Assembly (NCBI GenBank): GCA_017532725.1
Contig: JAFXIZ010000025.1
Coordinates: 1 to 47,512, forward strand
Direction: 5' to 3'
Source of the DNA: Bacteroidaceae bacterium
GTDB taxonomy: Bacteria; Bacteroidota; Bacteroidia; Bacteroidales; Barnesiellaceae_A
DNA: 47,512 nt
Of the stretch, positions 11,984-20,151 are shown one piece after another. The notes beneath the pieces are model-generated. The model saw nothing but the letters and a program-made list of their open reading frames with translations, was not told the origin of the DNA and searched no databases. The position numbers were made by a program, and so were the translations under genes. Numbering within the stretch: the stretch's first letter is position 1; each line of letters begins with the position of its first letter.

Positions 11984-11991
11984 TATATTTG
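11984..11991 (+). promoter_or_regulatory. Candidate -7 element for the nuclease-permease-rsmE-kdsA operon
   Basis: TATATTTG is an exact match to TAnnTTTG and lies 31 bases before the ATG at 12023, downstream of a terminator. The -33 region is weak (CTGT at 11961-11964). The position is right for the promoter of the five-gene operon. Confidence 0.55.
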
Positions 11992-12022
11992 CAGATTAAT
12001 AGTGTAAAGTTTTTTTGATGCA

Positions 12023-12610
12023 ATGGAAGCCGATAGAGTGAAGGTTACGGTATTGGGCATATCATACAGCCACTTGCAGCAGGGAGCGTATCTGCTTGTG
12101 CTGGCCGAGGAGGGCGGCACGCGACGTGTTCCTGTTGTTGTGGGTACTGCCGAGGCCCAGTCGATAGCCATACGCCTTGAGAACTTGCAGCCTCCTCGCC
12201 CTATGACGCACGACCTGATTGCCAACGTGGGCGATGCCTTCGGGTTGCAATTTAAGGAGGTGGATATCTATCGCTTCGAGAATGGCATATTCTACTCGCA
12301 TATAGTTATGAGTAATGGCAGTCGCGATGTGCTTATCGACTCGCGTACGTCGGATGCTGTTGCCATAGCGTTGCGCACCTCTATGCCTATATACGTCGGT
12401 GCCGAGGTTATGCGCAGGGCCGGCTTTGAGATGTCGCAACTTGAACAGCAGGAGGCGGCTGCCAAGCAAGAGGTGGCCGAGAATATCGAAACCAACCTTG
12501 AGCGACTGAGCGATGCCGAGTTGGAGGCGCGCAAGGAGCGTGCTGTTGCGATAGAGGCGTATGAAGAGGCTGCTCTGATACAACAAATACTACAGAAACG
12601 AAGAATATAA
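12023..12610 (+). CDS. Bifunctional nuclease family protein (DUF151 with C-terminal UVR-like motif)
   Basis: The 195-residue cytoplasmic protein has the DUF151 (bifunctional nuclease) fold in residues 1-140, with typical segments VTVLGISYS, RVPVVVG and IDSRTSDAVAIALR. After a Glu/Gln-rich linker, residues 160-195 resemble the UVR motif seen in UvrB/UvrC partners (AIEAYEEAALIQQIL). Plant members of this family have DNase and RNase activity; the bacterial role is unsettled. It begins a plus-strand operon, 18 bases before the permease gene. The start is supported by the upstream -7 element. Confidence 0.88.
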   Translation: MEADRVKVTVLGISYSHLQQGAYLLVLAEEGGTRRVPVVVGTAEAQSIAIRLENLQPPRPMTHDLIANVGDAFGLQFKEVDIYRFENGIFYSHIVMSNGSRDVLIDSRTSDAVAIALRTSMPIYVGAEVMRRAGFEMSQLEQQEAAAKQEVAENIETNLERLSDAELEARKERAVAIEAYEEAALIQQILQKRRI

Positions 12611-12628
12611 ACTTAAATAAAATATCGT

Positions 12629-13849
12629 ATGAAAAACATTAAGTTCCGTCTTATCGTGATGAACTTCCTGCAATACGGTGTGTGGGGAGCGTGGCTCATT
12701 TCATTGGGCGCATATCTGGGTGGTGGTTTGCACTTCACCGGTGTACAAATAGGCAGTTTCTTTGCAACGATGGGTATCGCCTCGTTGTTTATGCCTGCAT
12801 TGATGGGTGTTGTTGCCGACCGTTGGGTGCCGGCTCAACGCTTGCTGGGTATGTTGCACTTGTTGAGTGCGGCGTGTATGATTTTTGCTGCTACACAAAC
12901 CGAGTATATGTCGCTCTATACGGCTGTTTTGCTGGGTGTTATCTTCTATATGCCCACTATCTCGATGTCGAATACGGTGGCTTACAATGCCTTGACAAAG
13001 AGTGGATTGGATACTGTTAAAGACTTCCCTCCCATACGCGTGTGGGGTACAGTGGGCTTTATCTGCTCGATGATTGCTGTCGATTTGTTGGGCTTTGCAC
13101 AGAGTGCCAATCAACTCTACTTCTCGGCTGCCATCGGTATCTTGTTGGGCTTGTACTCATTTACATTGCCCCATTGCGAAACAAGTGGTAACAAGCCTGC
13201 CGGCAGTTGGGTCGATGCATTGGGCTTGCGTGCCTTTGCACTGTTCAAGGAGAAGCGTATGGCTATCTTCTTTGTCTTTTCGATGTTCTTGGGCGTGTCG
13301 TTGCAGATTACCAATGCCTTTGCCAACGACTACCTGACCAACTATTTCGGTGGTATTGCCGAGTATAAAGGTACATTCGGTGTGGAACACGCCAATATAC
13401 TTATTTCGTTGTCGCAGTTGAGCGAAACGCTGTGTATCTTGCTCATTCCCTTCTTCTTGAAGCGTTATGGTATCAAGAATGTGATGCTCATCAGTATGTT
13501 TGCTTGGGTGTTGCGATTTGGCCTGTTGGGCTTGGGCGACCCTGGTGCAGGCGTGTGGATGCTCATCTTGTCGATGATTGTTTACGGTGTTGCGTTCGAC
13601 TTCTTCAACATATCGGGTTCGTTGTATGTAGAGAAAGAGACAACTCCCGAGATACGCGCAAGTGCGCAAGGCGTATTTATGATGATGACCAACGGCCTTG
13701 GTGCCACCATAGGCTCGTACGCTGCCGGTAAGGTGGTAGATATGTATGGCTGGCCCAACTCGTGGTTTGTCTTTGCTGCATACGCTCTTGTGGTTGCCGT
13801 ATTGTTTGCCGTGGTATTCCGTTACAAACACACTCCCGAAGCGAAATAA
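12629..13849 (+). CDS. Nucleoside permease, MFS family (NupG/XapB-like nucleoside:H+ symporter)
   Basis: The 406-residue protein is an integral inner-membrane transporter with about 12 hydrophobic segments. The N-terminal segment MNFLQYGVWGAWLISLG and the motif ADRWVPAQRLLG resemble the NupG nucleoside:proton symporters. The PPIRVWGTVGFI segment near residues 135-147 is a family hallmark. It probably imports nucleosides for salvage. It lies 18 bases after the nuclease gene and 3 bases before rsmE, so all are likely on one mRNA. Exact substrate is not readable from sequence. Confidence 0.88.
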   Translation: MKNIKFRLIVMNFLQYGVWGAWLISLGAYLGGGLHFTGVQIGSFFATMGIASLFMPALMGVVADRWVPAQRLLGMLHLLSAACMIFAATQTEYMSLYTAVLLGVIFYMPTISMSNTVAYNALTKSGLDTVKDFPPIRVWGTVGFICSMIAVDLLGFAQSANQLYFSAAIGILLGLYSFTLPHCETSGNKPAGSWVDALGLRAFALFKEKRMAIFFVFSMFLGVSLQITNAFANDYLTNYFGGIAEYKGTFGVEHANILISLSQLSETLCILLIPFFLKRYGIKNVMLISMFAWVLRFGLLGLGDPGAGVWMLILSMIVYGVAFDFFNISGSLYVEKETTPEIRASAQGVFMMMTNGLGATIGSYAAGKVVDMYGWPNSWFVFAAYALVVAVLFAVVFRYKHTPEAK

Positions 13850-13852
13850 ACT

Positions 13853-14569
13853 ATGCATCTGTTTTATACGCCCGATATAGCCGAAACACTCACATTGCCC
13901 GAGGTGGAAAGTGGGCATTGTGTGCGTGTGTTGCGCCTTGTCGAAGGCGATGAAATAGGCTTGATAGATGGTCGTGGCACCTTCTATCGTGCAGCCATCG
14001 ACTTGGCGCACAACAAGCGTTGTAAGGTGCGCATCCTCGAGGAGCGTAGTCAACCGGCTCATTGGGTAGGACCTATTGAGATAGCCATCGCTCCTACCAA
14101 GAACCTCGACCGTATGGAGTGGTTTACCGAGAAAACGACCGAGATGGGTGTTGATGCTATCGTGCCGTTGTTGTGTCGTTTCTCGGAGCGCAAGGAGTTG
14201 AAGGTGGAGCGAATCGAGAAGATTGCCATATCGGCGATGAAGCAGAGCCTGAAGGCTGTGTTGCCTTGTATCGACGAGATGACCCCCTTTGAACGCTATG
14301 TGCGTGAGCCTTTCGATGGGCAGAAGTTTATAGCGCATTGCTATGCCGATGAGGAGCGAAAACTCCTGTCGCAAACCTATAAAGCCGGCTCGTCGGCGCG
14401 TATCCTTATAGGCCCTGAGGGCGATTTCAGCCCCGAGGAGGTGTCGCTTGCCATAGAGAATAGTTATGTACCCATTTCGTTGGGTGCATCGCGCTTGCGC
14501 ACCGAAACAGCCGGTGTGGTGGCGTGTCACACCCTGCACACGCTTAATGAGGTGGCAGGACTTGAATGA
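13853..14569 (+). CDS. rsmE: 16S rRNA (uracil1498-N3)-methyltransferase
   Basis: The 238-residue protein is RsmE, which uses S-adenosylmethionine to methylate U1498 of 16S rRNA. It has an N-terminal PUA-like domain (about 1-70, HCVRVLRLVEGDEI) and a SPOUT-type C-terminal domain with the knot motifs LIGPEGDFSPEE and SLGASRLRTETA, which form the cofactor site. The length is normal. It begins 3 bases after the permease stop and ends 12 bases before kdsA, indicating tight co-transcription. Confidence 0.95.
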   Translation: MHLFYTPDIAETLTLPEVESGHCVRVLRLVEGDEIGLIDGRGTFYRAAIDLAHNKRCKVRILEERSQPAHWVGPIEIAIAPTKNLDRMEWFTEKTTEMGVDAIVPLLCRFSERKELKVERIEKIAISAMKQSLKAVLPCIDEMTPFERYVREPFDGQKFIAHCYADEERKLLSQTYKAGSSARILIGPEGDFSPEEVSLAIENSYVPISLGASRLRTETAGVVACHTLHTLNEVAGLE

Positions 14570-14581
14570 AACATATAGATT

Positions 14582-15397
14582 ATGATTGATATAGATAAAC
14601 TCAAATATGCCGATAGTGGCAATTTCCTGTTGTTGGCAGGCCCTTGTGTTATAGAGGGTGAGGATATGGCTATGCACATAGCCGAGCATATTGTGGGTAT
14701 AGCCGACCGTTTGCACATCCCCTTTGTTTTCAAAGGCTCGTATCGTAAGGCCAACCGTTCGCGTATCGATTCATTTACAGGTATCGGCGATGAGCGTGCA
14801 TTGCAGATACTGCGTCGTGTAGGCCAAGCGTTCGATGTTCCTGTTGTAACCGACATACACACGCCCGAGGAGGCGCGTATGGCAGCCGAGTATGTCGATG
14901 TGTTGCAAATACCCGCCTTCTTGTGCCGTCAGACCGACCTGCTTGTGGCTGCTGCGCAAACAGGCAAGGTGGTAAACATCAAGAAGGGACAATTCGTAGC
15001 ACCCGAGGCGATGCAATTTGCTGCGCAAAAGGTAGTTGATGCCGGCAATAACAAGGTGATGCTTACCGAGCGTGGCACAACATTCGGCTATCAGGATTTG
15101 CTGGTCGATTATCGTGGAATACCACAAATGCAGCAGACGGGCTATCCCGTTATCTTGGATGTTACGCATAGCCTGCAACGCCCCAACCAATCGTCGGGCG
15201 TGACAGGTGGTATGCCTCAATTGATAGAGACAATGGCGCGTGCCGGCGTGGCTGTGGGTGTCGATGGCTTGTTTATGGAGACGCATCCCGACCCGTCGCA
15301 AGCCAAGTCGGACGGTGCCAATATGTTGCGACTCGACTTGATTGATGGCTTGTTGTCGCGATTGGTAGAGATAAGACAGGTCGTGAATAAGATGTAG
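14582..15397 (+). CDS. kdsA: 3-deoxy-8-phosphooctulonate synthase (KDO-8-P synthase)
   Basis: The 271-residue enzyme condenses phosphoenolpyruvate with arabinose 5-phosphate to give KDO-8-phosphate, the precursor of KDO in lipopolysaccharide. KANRSRIDSF, PAFLCRQTDLL and THPDPSQAKSDGAN are canonical. C22 in the AGPCVIE segment occupies the place where metal-dependent enzymes have a cysteine ligand and E. coli has asparagine. With the downstream His, Glu and Asp (VTHSLQ, METHPDP, KSDG) this marks the metal-dependent class. It sits in an operon with rsmE and an exported TPR protein. Confidence 0.97.
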   Translation: MIDIDKLKYADSGNFLLLAGPCVIEGEDMAMHIAEHIVGIADRLHIPFVFKGSYRKANRSRIDSFTGIGDERALQILRRVGQAFDVPVVTDIHTPEEARMAAEYVDVLQIPAFLCRQTDLLVAAAQTGKVVNIKKGQFVAPEAMQFAAQKVVDAGNNKVMLTERGTTFGYQDLLVDYRGIPQMQQTGYPVILDVTHSLQRPNQSSGVTGGMPQLIETMARAGVAVGVDGLFMETHPDPSQAKSDGANMLRLDLIDGLLSRLVEIRQVVNKM

Positions 15398-15422
15398 AAA
15401 TAATAAGAAACAAAAACAAGAT

Positions 15423-17012
15423 ATGAGAATTGCATTGAAGAGTCTGTTGCTTGTATTGCTGTTTACACCGGTGATTGCGCTGGCTCAAAAGAACTACTTG
15501 AAAGATCCTATGGTGCGTATCGCTATGAGTGCGTACGCTGCGCAAATAGCCGAAAATCCACAAAACTACGGCGCCTATTACAGCCGTGCCAAAGACTATT
15601 TTCGATATGGCGAGTCGGAACTTGCATTGACCGACCTCAATAAAGCAATAGAACTGTTCCCTGCTAACGAAGGGGCTGAATTGTCGCAGGCCTATACGAT
15701 GCGTGCGCTTATCTATCAGAAGAAGGGCGATGGCGTAAAGGCTTTGGCCGACTTTAACGAGGCACTGACGCTCGACCCTCAATCATACTATTCGCTGTTG
15801 GGTCGTGCCGACCTATTGTGCGAAATGGGCGACTATGCTCACGCACAAGATGATTACCAGATGCTGTTGCGTCGTGATGTGCGTTGCCAAGAGGCCTACT
15901 TGGGCTTGGCTCGGGCTGCATATAAGCAACAAAATATGGGCGATTGTAATGAGATGCTTGCAAAGGCGCAGAATGCCAACCCCTCAAATGCCGACTTCTA
16001 TATGCAACGTGGTGCCTTGTATGAGGAGATGAAAGAGTATGGCAAAGCCGCCGATGACTATGTGTCGGCTATCTTCTACGGCGAAAACAGTAAGTCGGTG
16101 TTTGCCCTAAACAGGCTGTCGCGAATCGATTATGATGCCGTTGTCAACTCCTTGACTACCATTATAGAATCATCGGAAGATAAGGGCTTCTATTACTTCA
16201 TCAGAGCCACTATTCACAAGAATAATTATCATTACTCGGCCTCAATCAAAGATTGGAACGAGATAGTTGAGAAAAAGTATTTCTATCACAACTCCATCTT
16301 TGCCAATCGTGCATATTGCTATATGCGCCTTGGACAGTTTGAATATGCCATTGAGGATATGAACAAAGCCATAGTAATGAAAGGCGATGATATGTCGTAT
16401 TACATCACTCGAGGCCGATTGTATCGCATACAAGGTATCTTCGATAAGGCTGCCGAGGACTTGGCCATAGCAGCCACATTCGACCCGAGCAATGTCGAAC
16501 TCTTGCAAGAACGTGGCCTGCTTGCTGTCGAGCAAAAGGATTATGAATCGGCAGCCAACTATTACAACGAGGCTATAATGTATGATGCCGAGAATGCCAA
16601 GTCGTACCTGTTGCGTGCCGAGAATTGCTTGCGATTGAAAGATAATGAAGGTGCTGTGCGCAACTTCGAAATGGTGGCAAACTATCCCGAGGAGCAACCC
16701 CAAATGTCGTCATTGCGAGGCTTTGCCCTTGCCTCGTTGGGTCGCAACACCGAGGCTGAGGAGTGGGCTGAAACCGTTATGCGTGTCGATAGTGAGTATG
16801 TTGATGCCTCGCTCTATTACCAAGCAGCCTGCCTGTATGCCCTGACAGGTAATAAGAAGCAAGCATACAATTACCTCGAAAAAGCCTTCAAGGCCGGATA
16901 CGGCGATTACTACGACGTATATTTCGAGAGTGATACACCTGTTTCATTGGCACCATTGCGCAATGAAGCCGACTTTGCCGACTTGGTAAAGAGTTATGTA
17001 GAGATATTTTAA
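15423..17012 (+). CDS. Exported tetratricopeptide-repeat protein
   Basis: The 529-residue protein begins with a signal peptide (MRIALKSLLLVLLF followed by TPVIALAQ). The rest is a run of about 12 TPR units with the helical-pair pattern of A, G, Y and D residues, for example ADFNEALTLDP and AIEDMNKAIVMKG. TPR arrays are protein-protein scaffolds; the partner is unknown. It is last in the operon, 25 bases after kdsA, and is followed by a perfect 12-bp hairpin. A role in the envelope is likely from the signal peptide, but no enzymatic domain is visible. Confidence 0.85.
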   Translation: MRIALKSLLLVLLFTPVIALAQKNYLKDPMVRIAMSAYAAQIAENPQNYGAYYSRAKDYFRYGESELALTDLNKAIELFPANEGAELSQAYTMRALIYQKKGDGVKALADFNEALTLDPQSYYSLLGRADLLCEMGDYAHAQDDYQMLLRRDVRCQEAYLGLARAAYKQQNMGDCNEMLAKAQNANPSNADFYMQRGALYEEMKEYGKAADDYVSAIFYGENSKSVFALNRLSRIDYDAVVNSLTTIIESSEDKGFYYFIRATIHKNNYHYSASIKDWNEIVEKKYFYHNSIFANRAYCYMRLGQFEYAIEDMNKAIVMKGDDMSYYITRGRLYRIQGIFDKAAEDLAIAATFDPSNVELLQERGLLAVEQKDYESAANYYNEAIMYDAENAKSYLLRAENCLRLKDNEGAVRNFEMVANYPEEQPQMSSLRGFALASLGRNTEAEEWAETVMRVDSEYVDASLYYQAACLYALTGNKKQAYNYLEKAFKAGYGDYYDVYFESDTPVSLAPLRNEADFADLVKSYVEIF

Positions 17013-17036
17013 GAATAAGAGAGGATAGAAAACAAA

Positions 17037-17064
17037 CGGGGTCGCGCTGTGTAGCGCGACCCCG
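17037..17064. terminator. Bidirectional terminator between convergent genes
   Basis: The arms CGGGGTCGCGCT (17037-17048) and AGCGCGACCCCG (17053-17064) are a perfect 12-bp stem with a GTGT loop. On the minus strand the stem is followed by a T-rich run (TTTGTTTTC), so it best serves the GH28-DUF4861 transcript. On the plus strand, after the TPR gene, the tail is weaker (AGTTGTAT). Confidence 0.82.
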
Positions 17065-17092
17065 AGTTGTATAGGAAGGTTAGTTTGCGTGG

Positions 17093-18310
17093 TTATTTAA
17101 TCTTCACGATGCAAGGTGTTTCCAACTCTTTGCGCCACGCTGTAACGTATGCAAACCATTCTTCGGCTGTTTTGTAGCCGAAGGTCTCTTTCATCGAGGA
17201 GAATGTTATGTGGTAGCGCAAGGCTGTTGCACCGGGTGCGCTCACTTGGTATAGGTAGTTTACCTTATCTTTCTGTTCGCCTACAATGATATCGGCCGGC
17301 AGACAGGTGGCCAAGCCTACGGTCTCTTTGGCATACTTGATGGTGTCGTTGACTGGCCAATCGGTACCCCAGCAGGCTATGAGTCCGTTGTGGTCGCTCA
17401 TCGATTGTGAGCCTTTGATGTCCTGTACACCGGTACAGAAAACCTCGTTGCCCAATGGGCGCGAGAAAATAACATCAACCTGTGCATCGCGATGCCCACC
17501 GTATAGCGTGTATCGGCAATTCATATCGAGGTTGCTCTCGCCATATTGCCAACCCTCAACAGCCATTTCGACAATGGTGCGTACAGGTCCGTATGCAACA
17601 ATGGTGGCACGTCGATTGGCTACGGGGTCGATGTGTATGGCTTTTTTCTTCTTGGCATTCCAACCTTTCAGAGTTCCCACGCCACAACTGCCACTCACGC
17701 GCAATACGTCGTCGCCAAATCCTTGTGCCAATTGTTCATCGTTGGGATACCAGCCACTTGGCTCCACCTCGTGTCCTTTATTGAATTTGCCATAAATATC
17801 GACTGTCTGTTTGCGATCGAAGTATATGCGATATGCCACCAATTCGCTCTCAAAAGCCGGCCCGTGGTGGTGCAGGTAGTTGTAGAGGTCGCCTGTAGGT
17901 GTAGATATAGAGTTGATAGGGGCGTGAGGGCGTTTCTTGCTCTTGGTAGCCACCAACATATCGGCATATACGCGCGATGGGTAGCGATGGGTGGGTTGTA
18001 CGGTGTCGCTTACAATGATGTTGGCTTCGATACAGCCACCGGCCGGAATATTCACAAGGAATGCTATCTCATCGGCACGCTTGTCGCCGTCGAGGTCATC
18101 GACTTGTGAGGGTATCTCGCTGTTGGCAACAATGACGGTTGCCGATTGTATGGCAAAGTCGGTAGTAATATCATCGATGGCTATAACAATAGGTACATCA
18201 TTTCGTTGTATGTTCATCGTATTCTCTATCGATACTTTTACTTCGTGTGTTGCAGCGAAGGTGGCCAGCGCGCATAGTAGGCTTACGGCTGTTATGGCAA
18301 GTTTTCTCAT
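17093..18310 (-). CDS. DUF4861 family secreted protein, paired with GH28
   Basis: The 405-residue protein has a signal peptide (MRKLAITAVSLLCALATFAA). The body matches the DUF4861 pattern: an N-terminal beta domain, HGPAFESELVAYRIYFD near residues 146-162, NCRYTLYGGHRDAQVDV in the middle, and a C-terminal end with EEWFAYVTAW. These proteins are commonly found beside pectin and rhamnogalacturonan glycosidases; I know of no firmly assigned reaction. It starts 2 bases after the GH28 stop, so the two are translationally close and likely act together in the periplasm. A diverged relative is at 44995-46218. Confidence 0.78.
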   Translation of the reverse strand: MRKLAITAVSLLCALATFAATHEVKVSIENTMNIQRNDVPIVIAIDDITTDFAIQSATVIVANSEIPSQVDDLDGDKRADEIAFLVNIPAGGCIEANIIVSDTVQPTHRYPSRVYADMLVATKSKKRPHAPINSISTPTGDLYNYLHHHGPAFESELVAYRIYFDRKQTVDIYGKFNKGHEVEPSGWYPNDEQLAQGFGDDVLRVSGSCGVGTLKGWNAKKKKAIHIDPVANRRATIVAYGPVRTIVEMAVEGWQYGESNLDMNCRYTLYGGHRDAQVDVIFSRPLGNEVFCTGVQDIKGSQSMSDHNGLIACWGTDWPVNDTIKYAKETVGLATCLPADIIVGEQKDKVNYLYQVSAPGATALRYHITFSSMKETFGYKTAEEWFAYVTAWRKELETPCIVKIK

Positions 18311-18312
18311 TG

Positions 18313-19947
18313 TTATTTAAATTTTATGGTTTTGTTATCGACGCTTGCATCGATGACAGTATTGTCGCTATTGATGTCCGATGATTTTATTTTTATAGAT
18401 TTGCACGCTGTCCCAATCGAGGCTGTGGCTGTGTGAGGATTTGTGCGTAGGTTTTCTATCTCTATCTTGCTTGCTCCCGTAAGGCTTATAACGTCGCCTT
18501 GAGCCGGCTCTACGGTGGTGTTGGTAATCTTTACGTTGTCGGCTTGGTTGATTACTATGCCACTTGAGGCGTTGATAATGGCCACGTTGTCGATAGTGAT
18601 GTTTTGTATCTTCATCTCGGGCAGACCGTTGAAGTACATCGCTCTACCTGCTCCCCTGCATACGATATCTTGTATGTGAATATCGCGGAAAATGGGTGTC
18701 TCCTCGCTTACAGGGGGGATGCTGTCGGCTGTGGCTTTGCCCTTCTTGCCGTAGAAGAGGTCGAAGAGTAGAGGCTCCTCGGGGATGTTGGTCATAACAA
18801 TATCACGGATGTATATATTTTCTACCACACCTCCACGACCTCGTGTACTCTTAAATCGCAAGCCTACATCGGTGCCTATAAAACTGCAATCGCTGATGAG
18901 GATGTTGCGAGCGCCACCCGACATCTCGCTACCTACCACAAAGCCTCCGTGACCGTGCAGTACGGTATTGTTGCGTATAATGATATTCTCGCAGGGGATG
19001 GCGCGACGACGACCGTCGGCATCTTTGCCCGACTTGATACATATAGCATCATCGCCGGCATCGAAACTGCTGTTTATTACCAATACGTTGCGACACGACT
19101 CAAGGTCGAGAGCGTCGCCATTCTGTGCATACCAAGGGTTGCTCACTTGCACGCCGTCGATAGTAAGGTGTGTACACATAAGAGGGTGCAGGCACCAAGC
19201 CGGCGAGTTTTTGAACGTAGCACCCTCAAGCAACACTGTATCGCAAGCAATGAAGTTGAGCAGAGTGGGGCGCAGCCAACGTTTTATACTCTCCCATTCG
19301 GCATCGGTGTGGATGTTGTCGGGAACGTTGAAGTCGTAGCACGCCTCGGCACCACGTCGCGACTCCTCCGACGGATACCATATATTCTTCTTCTCGTTGG
19401 TTATATTGGCTTTTTTGAGCAGTTCTTTCCACTGTTTCGAGGTTACTTTGCTCTTCTTTACCGGTCGCCAGTCCTCGCCACAACCGTCGAATGTACCGTG
19501 TCCTGTTATGGCTATGTTGTGCGCATTGCGAGCATATATGGGCGACTGACAACGGCGAGTGTCCAGCCCCTCGAATGATGTGTCTATAATTTTGTAGGCG
19601 TCAAGGTCGCTTGTAAAGAGTATCAAAGCGCCATACTCGGTGTGCAGGCGCACATTACTCTTTAGTTCGATAGGGCCGGTGTACCACAATCCGGCAGGAA
19701 TAATCACCGTACCACCACCTTGCGATGCAACGTGCGATATAGCATTGTTGATTGCCTCGGTGCATAGCGTATGACCATCGCTCACAGCACCCCAATCGAC
19801 GATGTCAGTCGTATAATCGGGAAACGAAGGCCGTGCCACCTGTGGCATATCGAAGGGGATATCTTGGTATATCTTGTTAAGTTCTCGTGCTGTCGATGTG
19901 AGTGTAAACATCAGTGCCAGCATAGCAATGAGGTGTTGTGTTTTCAT
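18313..19947 (-). CDS. Glycoside hydrolase family 28 (polygalacturonase-type) protein
   Basis: The 544-residue protein has a signal peptide (MKTQHLIAMLALMFTLTSTA) and a right-handed beta-helix of GH28. The catalytic acids are visible: D278 in NGDALDL, and D299 and D300 in AGDDAICIKSG. HGHGG (331-335) and RFKS (364-367) supply the conserved His and the Arg/Lys pair. It should cleave alpha-1,4 linkages in galacturonan or rhamnogalacturonan, acting in the periplasm or outer membrane. With DUF4861 it makes a small pectin unit lacking susC, susD and regulators. A -7 element precedes it. Substrate specificity (endo or exo, homogalacturonan or rhamnogalacturonan) cannot be read. Confidence 0.92.
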   Translation of the reverse strand: MKTQHLIAMLALMFTLTSTARELNKIYQDIPFDMPQVARPSFPDYTTDIVDWGAVSDGHTLCTEAINNAISHVASQGGGTVIIPAGLWYTGPIELKSNVRLHTEYGALILFTSDLDAYKIIDTSFEGLDTRRCQSPIYARNAHNIAITGHGTFDGCGEDWRPVKKSKVTSKQWKELLKKANITNEKKNIWYPSEESRRGAEACYDFNVPDNIHTDAEWESIKRWLRPTLLNFIACDTVLLEGATFKNSPAWCLHPLMCTHLTIDGVQVSNPWYAQNGDALDLESCRNVLVINSSFDAGDDAICIKSGKDADGRRRAIPCENIIIRNNTVLHGHGGFVVGSEMSGGARNILISDCSFIGTDVGLRFKSTRGRGGVVENIYIRDIVMTNIPEEPLLFDLFYGKKGKATADSIPPVSEETPIFRDIHIQDIVCRGAGRAMYFNGLPEMKIQNITIDNVAIINASSGIVINQADNVKITNTTVEPAQGDVISLTGASKIEIENLRTNPHTATASIGTACKSIKIKSSDINSDNTVIDASVDNKTIKFK

Positions 19948-19975
19948 TGTATTCGCATTTTTATAGTTGTGATAG

Positions 19976-19983
19976 CAAAGATA
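19976..19983 (-). promoter_or_regulatory. Candidate -7 element for the GH28-DUF4861 pair
   Basis: On the minus strand the bases read TATCTTTG, an exact TAnnTTTG match, 29 bases upstream of the GH28 start codon. No exact -33 is present at the 19-base spacing. Confidence 0.55.
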
Positions 19984-20086
19984 ACTATTTATAGTAAAGA
20001 GTCATAAACTATAGAGGCTCTTTTCGACCTATATCAAGATAATACAGTAAAATATTAAATTTTAAAACTTATTTGTATGGCACGGT

Positions 20087-20126
20087 ATAAAAAACGATGC
20101 TACATCACGCAGGAGTAGCATCGTTT
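20087..20126 (-). terminator. Intrinsic terminator after pyrG-yidC
   Basis: The arms AAACGATGCTAC (20092-20103) and GTAGCATCGTTT (20115-20126) form a perfect 12-bp stem with an 11-base loop, 26 bases beyond the yidC stop. On the minus strand the stem runs into a T-rich stretch (GTTTTTTATA). On the plus strand there is also a TTTCTTTTA run, but no plus-strand gene precedes it. Confidence 0.88.
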
Positions 20127-20151
20127 CTTTTATTTATATAAGTGGTATAAC

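Noticed and set aside
13157-14716. 519-codon minus-strand frame across the permease and rsmE genes
   Set aside because: It spans three recognised genes on the other strand and its translation has low-complexity His/Gln-rich content, so it is a shadow.
17093-19947. Complete polysaccharide utilisation locus
   Set aside because: Only GH28 and DUF4861 are present; no susC/susD pair, sensor or other glycosidase is found in the window.
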